Source of the DNA: Akkermansia muciniphila | GTDB lineage: Bacteria; Verrucomicrobiota; Verrucomicrobiia; Limisphaerales; SXTU01 | DNA: 6,632 nt | NCBI GenBank assembly: GCA_945872195.1 | Contig: CAMBZO010000149.1 | Location: 1-6,632, forward strand | Direction of reading: 5' to 3' | Shown: positions 1-6,632 of the stretch, one piece after another | Numbering within the stretch: position 1 is the stretch's first letter | Layout of the letters: each line of letters opens with the position of its first letter | Program-made: the position numbers and the translations under genes | The notes under the pieces: generated by a model | What the model was told of the DNA's origin: nothing | The model's database searches: none | What the model saw: only the letters and a program-made list of their open reading frames with translations

Positions 1-1028
1 CCCGCCCAGACGCTTAAAAGCAGCCATGCCTCTTGCGTCCGCGTGTCCAGCGAGCGCCAGTGTGCACGCCGCCAGAGCCAGCCCAGCAGCGGCGTCCACG
101 GCAGAAAGCCGGCGGCGAGCACGGGCAGGAAAAACCAGAATGGCTGCGCGCGGTTCTTGGCTGCCGCCTGCATCGCGTGGCCGACGACCTGCCCTTTGAC
201 CATAAACTCGAACGAGTTCGGCAAGCTCTCCCAGACCATCAGAAACCACGGCAGCGCCAGCGCGGTGAAGAGCGTCGCGCCCGCGAGCGCGCCGAAGAGC
301 AGGATGCTCAGACGCGGGGCCGCCGTCCCGCGCCGCCACCACACCAATGCGCAAAAGGCGACGAGCGGAATCACGAGTGCAATCGGCCCCTTGGTCAGCG
401 CGCCGCCGGCCATCGCGGCCCACGCGGCCAGTTGCCAGCCGAAGCTCCGCCGAGCCGCCAGCGCACGGGCATCGCCGGCCGGGTCAGGTTCATCCTCAAC
501 GAACGCCGCTGCCTGCTGACCGCTGCCTGCTGACCGCTCTTCCAACGCATCCAAGCTCCGCCAGCTTCGCCAGAAAAAGTAAATGGCCCACGCGATGAAC
601 TGCGTGAGGAAGATGTCCGTCGTCAGCATCCGCGCCATCACCCAGTAGAGCATGGACGTGGCGAGGATGAGCACGCTCCAGCGCGCCGCCGCCGCACCCG
701 CGACCGAGCGCACGAGGAGGAACGTGGCCCACGCCGCGCTGAGGCCCGCGAGCGCCAGCGGCAGGCGCACGGCCCATTCGTTCACGCCGAAGACCGCGAG
801 CGACGCGGCGACGGCCCAATAGGTGAAGGGCGGCTTGTCCAAATGCGGCACATACCAGATGTGCGGCACGAGCCAGTTGCCGGTCTCGACCATCTCGCGG
901 GCGATCTCGGCGTAGCGGCCCTCGTCCGGCTCGTTCAGTGAGCGCGTGCCAAGCAGGCCGGCGAAGAGCAGAAGCACGAAGGGCAGGAACCACCACGGCG
1001 GGCGTTGGTCAGAGTCGGCGTGCGGCAC
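1..1028 (-). CDS. ArnT/PMT-like family 39 glycosyltransferase, N-terminal part (runs off left edge)
   Basis: This is an integral membrane glycosyltransferase of the GT39/PMT_2 (ArnT-like) superfamily, which moves a sugar from a polyprenyl-phosphate donor onto a lipid or protein acceptor on the outer face of the inner membrane. The frame is open for 342 codons from a GTG at 1028 to the window edge. That GTG is the first start after an in-frame stop at 1038-1040; no Shine-Dalgarno sequence precedes it. After a first hydrophobic segment (about residues 12-31) comes the catalytic-loop signature NEPDEGRYAEIAREM (32-46), with the acidic pair D35-E36. Then follow LDKPPFTYW (63-71), LTTDIFL (135-141), LTKGP (211-215) and PFWFFLPVL (296-304), all in the order seen in ArnT. 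Residues about 154-197 form a hydrophilic low-complexity loop containing a DNA tandem repeat. Family members are usually 500-600 residues, so the C-terminal third is missing. The acceptor cannot be told; a role in lipid A or cell-envelope glycosylation is only a guess. Confidence 0.88.
   Translation of the reverse strand, partial: MPHADSDQRPPWWFLPFVLLLFAGLLGTRSLNEPDEGRYAEIAREMVETGNWLVPHIWYVPHLDKPPFTYWAVAASLAVFGVNEWAVRLPLALAGLSAAWATFLLVRSVAGAAAARWSVLILATSMLYWVMARMLTTDIFLTQFIAWAIYFFWRSWRSLDALEERSAGSGQQAAAFVEDEPDPAGDARALAARRSFGWQLAAWAAMAGGALTKGPIALVIPLVAFCALVWWRRGTAAPRLSILLFGALAGATLFTALALPWFLMVWESLPNSFEFMVKGQVVGHAMQAAAKNRAQPFWFFLPVLAAGFLPWTPLLGWLWRRAHWRSLDTRTQEAWLLLSVWA
506..538. repeat. 14-bp tandem repeat, about 2.4 copies, inside the glycosyltransferase gene
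   Basis: The unit CCGCTGCCTGCTGA occurs at 506-519 and again at 520-533 without mismatch, followed by a partial third copy (CCGCT, 534-538). It encodes residues 164-175 of the glycosyltransferase, in a hydrophilic loop between membrane segments. Because 14 is not a multiple of three, the two copies are read in different frames, and gain or loss of one copy would shift the reading frame. Confidence 0.85.
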
Positions 1029-1253
1029 GGCGCAATTTTAGCGGGTGGAGAGGGGAAGCGGAAGCGATGAGTTGCGGGAAGTAAGTTGGCATCTCATGAA
1101 CTGCACTGCGCAGCAGCCTGAAAATCAGCGCATAGGGTGAGCAAAAAGGATGGCTCGGCCCTCGTGGGTCGGACAAGCGGGGGGGCGCAACGGGTTGAAT
1201 TCGGACGGTGCGCAACACCCAACTAATAGTGGTTGCGGGCATGAAATAACCAT

Positions 1254-1277
1254 TGTCGGGAAAGTGGAATCCCGATA
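1254..1277 (+). other. Hairpin in the gyrB upstream region
   Basis: TCGGGA (1256-1261) and TCCCGA (1270-1275) are perfectly complementary. The stem extends by a G-T wobble and a T-A pair (1254-1255 with 1276-1277), giving eight pairs around an eight-base loop AAGTGGAA. No T run follows, so it is not a classical terminator. It could be a folded part of the gyrB 5' leader or a protein-binding dyad; it may also be chance. Confidence 0.4.
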
Positions 1278-1302
1278 GATTTCTGGGCGTCTCGAAGTCA
1301 GG

Positions 1303-1308
1303 TTGACA
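1303..1308 (+). promoter_or_regulatory. Possible gyrB promoter -35 hexamer (TTGACA)
   Basis: A perfect TTGACA lies 64 bases before the gyrB start codon, the right distance for a housekeeping sigma-70 promoter. The expected -10 position (about 1326-1331, CTTTTC) is a poor match to TATAAT, so the assignment is weak. A second poor candidate is TTTGCT (1339-1344) with TTTACT (1362-1367), spaced by 17 bases, which would give a very short or absent leader. Confidence 0.3.
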
Positions 1309-1372
1309 CACCGTCTCCAAGCGGTCTTTTCCGGTGGGTTTGCTCTGCCTCGCGACGCCATTTTACTGAACA

Positions 1373-3853
<2,481 letters not shown>

Positions 3854-3862
3854 AGAAAGAAT

Positions 3863-3892
3863 TTGACGACTGTAGTCACGCGTGACTACATT
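3863..3892 (+). promoter_or_regulatory. Probable promoter of the toxin-antitoxin pair
   Basis: TTGACG (3863-3868, five of six matches to the -35 consensus) and TACATT (3887-3892, four of six to the -10 consensus) are separated by 18 bases. The set lies in the short gap after the gyrB stop codon. Transcription would start about seven bases past the -10 element, at or next to the A of the antitoxin ATG at 3899, implying a leaderless mRNA. The palindromic operator fills the spacer and overlaps the first four bases of the -10 element, so a bound repressor would block RNA polymerase. Confidence 0.65.
3871..3890. promoter_or_regulatory. Perfect 20-bp palindromic operator of the toxin-antitoxin pair
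   Basis: TGTAGTCACGCGTGACTACA is a perfect inverted repeat of two 10-bp arms with no spacer. It lies between the -35 and -10 hexamers of the antitoxin promoter. Many Phd/YefM and VapB antitoxins bind such dyads as dimers and repress their own operon, with the toxin modulating binding. The dyad is seen directly; its use as operator is inferred from position and symmetry. As RNA from gyrB read-through it could also fold into a hairpin, but no T run follows. Confidence 0.75.
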
Positions 3893-3898
3893 GCCTCG

Positions 3899-4231
3899 AT
3901 GAAATCGAAAATACGCATCACTAGATTCCCGGAAGCCAAGTCGGAGCTGATGGAGCTACGCGAAACCATGGCGTTGCCCGGGGTGGGGCTTTCGATCCCG
4001 GTGCGCGCCGCCAAGGCCAAGCTCTCGGCCCTGCTCGAATTGGTGGCGGGCGGCCAGCAGGTCACCATCACCAGCGATGGTGTTCCGAAGGCGGTTCTGT
4101 CACCCGTCGCCAAACACGAGCAGCGCAAGGTGTTCACCGGCACTGCGGAGCACCTCAAAAAAATGCCGCCGTGGCGGGGCGGGCCGACGGCAGAGGAACT
4201 CATCCGCGAAGACCGCGAAGGGCGGGGTTAG
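3899..4231 (+). CDS. vapB: Phd/YefM-fold antitoxin of a VapBC-type pair
   Basis: This is the probable antitoxin that neutralises the PIN toxin encoded 6 bases downstream and represses the pair's own promoter. From the ATG at 3899 it has 110 residues. The Phd/YefM DNA-binding fold spans about 31-70: LSIPVRAAKAKLSALLELVAGG, a helix preceded by a short strand, then QVTITSDGVPKAVLSPV. The tail ends in TAEELIREDREGRG (97-110), the kind of charged C-terminus that wraps the toxin in this family. A TTG at 3863 extends the frame, but it is the -35 hexamer itself, so I reject it. ATGs at 3950 and 3968 are alternatives; 3968 would place the start directly before the fold and remove a 23-residue basic extension rarely needed in this family. 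The promoter geometry favours 3899 as a leaderless start. The symbol follows pairing with VapC; the fold is Phd rather than AbrB type. Confidence 0.85.
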   Translation: MKSKIRITRFPEAKSELMELRETMALPGVGLSIPVRAAKAKLSALLELVAGGQQVTITSDGVPKAVLSPVAKHEQRKVFTGTAEHLKKMPPWRGGPTAEELIREDREGRG

Positions 4232-4237
4232 TAGCAC

Positions 4238-4678
4238 ATGTATCTCGACTCCTGCATCCTCTTGAAACTGCTCGTGGCCGAGCCGGACAGCGAACTGTTC
4301 GTTCGTTCGCTAAAGGGCCAGCCGCTGGTCACCTCCGAACTCGCGCTGACCGAAGTTTTCTCGGCGTTGCTCGCCCGTGAGCGCGCCGGGAATATCGGTC
4401 GGCCCGACCGGCGGCGGGCGTGGGCCGAGTTCGAGGCGCGCATCGCAGCCGGCGAAATCCGCATCGAAGCGTTGAACCCCACCGTGCAGCGGAAAGCCCG
4501 GCATATGCTCGAACACTGTCATCCCAAAGTGCCGCTCCGCACTCTCGACGCGTTTCACCTCGCCACGGCGGAGTTGTGCCATGACTTCCCGCTGGTCACG
4601 ACCGACGGCCGCTTGCGCGCCGCCGCCAAGCTGCTCGGCCACGCCGTGTTTCCAGCAGACACCACCGCTGCCACCTGA
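4238..4678 (+). CDS. vapC: VapC-type PIN-domain toxin (RNase)
   Basis: This is a 146-residue PIN-domain protein, the probable ribonuclease toxin of the pair. VapC toxins use Mg2+ to cut tRNA or rRNA and stop translation when their antitoxin is degraded. The four acidic residues of the PIN active site are all visible: D4 in MYLDSCILLKL, E39 in SELALTEVFSAL, D104 in LRTLDAFHLATA and D123 in LVTTDGRL. The length is typical for the family and nothing is truncated, so the toxin is probably active. The ATG sits six bases after the antitoxin stop, with a G-rich run (4224-4227) upstream that may act as a weak ribosome binding site; translation is probably coupled to the antitoxin. Eight bases after its stop lies gyrA, so the toxin gene sits within the gyrase gene cluster. 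The RNA target cannot be predicted from sequence. Confidence 0.9.
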   Translation: MYLDSCILLKLLVAEPDSELFVRSLKGQPLVTSELALTEVFSALLARERAGNIGRPDRRRAWAEFEARIAAGEIRIEALNPTVQRKARHMLEHCHPKVPLRTLDAFHLATAELCHDFPLVTTDGRLRAAAKLLGHAVFPADTTAAT

Positions 4679-4686
4679 CTTTTCCC

Positions 4687-6632
4687 ATGCCCGACGAAAT
4701 TCCACCGACACCCCCGCCCCCGCCTGCGCAGCCCACCGGCTCCGTCTACACGCAGGGCGAGAAAATCACCAAGATCAACGTCGCCGACGAGATTAAGAAC
4801 TCGTTCCTCGACTACTCGATGTCCGTCATCATCTCGCGCGCGTTGCCCGACGTGCGCGACGGCCTCAAGCCCTCGCAGCGCCGCATCCTCTACGCGATGC
4901 ACGAGCTGTCCCTCTTCCCCGGGCGCAAGCACTACAAGTGCGCCAAGATTTGCGGCGACACCTCCGGCAACTACCACCCGCACGGCGAAGCCGTCATCTA
5001 CCCCACACTCGTCCACATGGCGCAGCCGTGGGTCATGCGCGAGAAGCTCGTGGACGGCAAAGGCAACTTCGGATCCGTCGAAGCCGACCCGCCCGCTGCG
5101 ATGCGTTACACCGAGGCCCGCCTCACGCACCTCGGCGCGGCGCTGATGCAGGACATGGACCGGGACACGGTGGACTTCGTCCCGAACTACGACGAGCGCA
5201 TGACGGAGCCGACCGTCTTCCCGGCGGCGTTTCCCAACTTGCTCGTCAATGGCGGCACCGGCATCGCCGTCGGCATGGCCACGAACATGCCGCCGCACAA
5301 CCTCGGCGAAGTCGTGGACGGCATCTGCGCGCAGATTGACGACCCCGCCATCACCATCGCGGGCCTGATGAAGTTCATCAAAGGCCCCGACTTCCCCACC
5401 GGCGGCTTCATCTGCGGCATCGAGGGCATCAAGAACTACTTCGAGACCGGGCGCGGCTCCATCAAGCTGCGCGGCAAAATCGGCAGCGAGGAACTCAAGG
5501 GCAACCGCGAGCAGCTCGTCATCACGGAAATCCCCTTCAACGTGAACCGCGCGGCGCTCGAATCGAGCATCGCCGACCTCGTGAACCAGAAAATCATCAC
5601 GGACATCTCCGCGATGCGCAACGAGTCCGACGAGCACTGCCGCCTCGTCATTGAGCTGAAGCGCGACGCCCTGCCCAAGGTCGTCATCAACAACCTCTTT
5701 CAGCACACCCAGCTCGAAGTCTCCTTCAGCGTCAACGCCCTCGCCATCGACCACGGCAAGCCCAAGACGCTGAACCTCAAGCAGCTCATCTCCGCCTACA
5801 TCGACCACCGCCGCGAGGTCATCCTGCGCCGCACCCGCTTCGAGCTGCGCAAGGCCGAGGACCGCGCTGAGATTCTCGAAGGCCACCTCGTCGCCCTCGC
5901 CAACCTCGACGAGTTCATCCACATCATCCGCAGCAGCGACAATAAGGAAGAAGCCCGCGTGAAGCTCCTCGCGTTCGAGTGGACGCGCGAGCAAGTCGAG
6001 CGCTGGGGCATCCTCATTCGTCGCGAAAGCCAGCTCACCGACGGTCGTTACTCCCTCGCCGAGCGCCAGGTGGACGCCATCCTCGAACTCCGCCTCTACC
6101 AGCTCACCGGACTCGAAATCGACAAGGTCGAGGCCGAATACAAGGCCCTCCTCGAAGTCATCAAGGACCTGATGGACATCCTCGCGAAGGAGTCGCGCGT
6201 CATGGGCATCATGAAGGCCGACCTGAAGGCCATTCGCGAAAAGCACGCCACCCCGCGCCTCAGCCAAATCGTCCCCGACGAAGGCGAGATTGCCATCGAG
6301 GACCTCATCGCCAACGAAGGCGTCATCATCACTCTCACCCACGCCGGCCTGCTCAAGCGCACCGCCGTCTCCGCCTACCGCGCCCAGCGCCGTGGCGGCA
6401 AAGGCGTCATCGGCATGACCACCCGCGAGGCCGACACGCCCGAGGAAAGCGACTTCATCGAGCACCTGTTCACCGCCAGCACGCACGACTACCTCATGTT
6501 CTTCACGAACACGGGTCGCGTGTATGTCGAGCGCGTCCATGAGATTCCCGACATGGGCCGCGCCTCGAAAGGCCGCAGCATCGCCAACCTGCTCGAACTC
6601 CAGGCGAACGAAAAAATCGCCGCCCTCATCCG
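4687..6632 (+). CDS. gyrA: DNA gyrase subunit A (GyrA), C-terminal end cut by window edge
   Basis: This is the DNA-cleaving and DNA-wrapping subunit of gyrase; 648 residues are visible. After a proline-rich N-terminal tail (5-16) the breakage-reunion domain starts with LDYSMSVIISRALPDVRDGLKP (41-62). The catalytic tyrosine is Y141, after R140, in AAMRYTEARL. The core continues with NLLVNGGTGIAVGMATNMPPHNL (184-206) and a coiled-coil region at about 370-500. The C-terminal wrapping domain contains a canonical GyrA box QRRGGKG (567-573), which marks this as gyrase rather than topoisomerase IV. The quinolone region reads HPHGEAVIYPT (97-107): A102 and P106 occupy the places of E. coli S83 and D87. 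The ATG lies 8 bases after the vapC stop, with no Shine-Dalgarno sequence, so translation may depend on coupling to vapC. Third codon positions strongly favour C, unlike gyrB. Full-length GyrA is usually 800-900 residues, so about a quarter is missing. Confidence 0.97.
   Translation, partial: MPDEIPPTPPPPPAQPTGSVYTQGEKITKINVADEIKNSFLDYSMSVIISRALPDVRDGLKPSQRRILYAMHELSLFPGRKHYKCAKICGDTSGNYHPHGEAVIYPTLVHMAQPWVMREKLVDGKGNFGSVEADPPAAMRYTEARLTHLGAALMQDMDRDTVDFVPNYDERMTEPTVFPAAFPNLLVNGGTGIAVGMATNMPPHNLGEVVDGICAQIDDPAITIAGLMKFIKGPDFPTGGFICGIEGIKNYFETGRGSIKLRGKIGSEELKGNREQLVITEIPFNVNRAALESSIADLVNQKIITDISAMRNESDEHCRLVIELKRDALPKVVINNLFQHTQLEVSFSVNALAIDHGKPKTLNLKQLISAYIDHRREVILRRTRFELRKAEDRAEILEGHLVALANLDEFIHIIRSSDNKEEARVKLLAFEWTREQVERWGILIRRESQLTDGRYSLAERQVDAILELRLYQLTGLEIDKVEAEYKALLEVIKDLMDILAKESRVMGIMKADLKAIREKHATPRLSQIVPDEGEIAIEDLIANEGVIITLTHAGLLKRTAVSAYRAQRRGGKGVIGMTTREADTPEESDFIEHLFTASTHDYLMFFTNTGRVYVERVHEIPDMGRASKGRSIANLLELQANEKIAALI

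Larger units (their letters stand above)
1029..1372. other. Divergent intergenic region between the glycosyltransferase and gyrB
   Basis: This stretch separates two divergent genes and shows no convincing coding sequence. Its GC content is visibly lower than that of the flanking genes. It must carry the promoters of both genes. What can be seen: a run of seven G (1179-1185), the heptamer GCGCAAC twice (1185-1191 and 1210-1216), an inverted repeat CGCAAC/GTTGCG (1211-1216 and 1232-1237), a hairpin at 1254-1277, and a TTGACA hexamer at 1303-1308. Two minus-strand open frames cross it, but they resemble no family I know and overlap the ends of the neighbouring genes, so I leave them out. No tRNA or known riboswitch was recognised. 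Confidence 0.7.

Noticed and set aside
33..598. Several plus-strand open frames at the left end
   Set aside because: They are antisense to the glycosyltransferase and give Arg/Pro/Ala-rich translations typical of chance frames in high-GC DNA.
496..996. Minus-strand open frame of 166 codons inside the glycosyltransferase region
   Set aside because: It is out of frame with the GT39 motifs. The true frame starts with GTG at 1028 and continues to the window edge with ArnT-like motifs in order.
1156..1171. Short stem CGGCCC/GGGTCG as a terminator or RNA gene
   Set aside because: It has six pairs including a wobble and no T tract on either side, so chance is an adequate explanation in GC-rich sequence.
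3871..3895. The 20-bp palindrome as a gyrB transcription terminator
   Set aside because: The dyad would leave almost no loop and is followed by TTGCC rather than a T run. Its position between -35 and -10 elements fits an operator better.
3863..3898. TTG at 3863 as the antitoxin start, giving a 122-residue protein
   Set aside because: The TTG is the first half of the -35 hexamer and the extra codons read through the operator palindrome and the -10 element, so a transcript from this promoter could not contain it.
4555..6540. A 661-codon open frame on the minus strand opposite gyrA and the end of vapC
   Set aside because: It mirrors gyrA codon bias: C-ending codons rarely give stops on the opposite strand. 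Its translation is a monotonous Val/Ala/Asp/Gly/Leu mix with no recognisable domain, while the plus strand is unmistakably gyrA.
4687..6632. Topoisomerase IV subunit (ParC) instead of GyrA
   Set aside because: A canonical GyrA box, QRRGGKG, is present at residues 567-573, and the gene is linked to gyrB.

Overview
The window looks like chromosomal core DNA from a high-GC Gram-negative bacterium, most likely of the Planctomycetes-Verrucomicrobia-Chlamydiae (PVC) group and probably Verrucomicrobiota. This is an inference from the style of the two gyrase proteins: a GyrA quinolone region reading HPHGEAVIYP, a GyrA core with the run NYDERMTEPTVFPAAFPN, and a long 826-residue GyrB. No database search was possible, so the placement is tentative.

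Layout. Positions 1-1028 (minus strand) hold the N-terminal 342 residues of an ArnT-like family 39 glycosyltransferase, a polytopic membrane protein that runs off the left edge. Positions 1029-1372 are a non-coding divergent intergenic region of lower GC that must hold the gyrB promoter and leader; it contains a TTGACA hexamer and small inverted repeats. A complete gyrB follows (1373-3853, plus strand). Directly behind it is a complete toxin-antitoxin pair: a Phd/YefM-fold antitoxin (3899-4231) and a VapC-type PIN-domain toxin (4238-4678). A perfect 20-bp palindrome inside a sigma-70-like promoter (3863-3892) precedes the pair. gyrA (4687 to the right edge, 648 residues visible) begins 8 bases after the toxin stop codon.

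How the parts fit. GyrB (ATPase and TOPRIM subunit) and GyrA (cleavage and DNA-wrapping subunit) form the A2B2 gyrase that introduces negative supercoils. Here a self-contained toxin-antitoxin module sits between the two subunit genes. With no room for a separate gyrA promoter outside vapC coding sequence, gyrA is probably transcribed by read-through from gyrB, from the toxin-antitoxin promoter, or from both. That makes the supply of one gyrase subunit potentially sensitive to toxin-antitoxin autoregulation, and is the most unusual aspect of the window.

Other points: GyrA carries Ala and Pro at the two positions that in E. coli are Ser83 and Asp87, predicting low intrinsic quinolone sensitivity; synonymous third-base preference flips from G in gyrB to C in gyrA; and the antitoxin mRNA is probably leaderless. 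The genes themselves belong to known families; I see no wholly new system.
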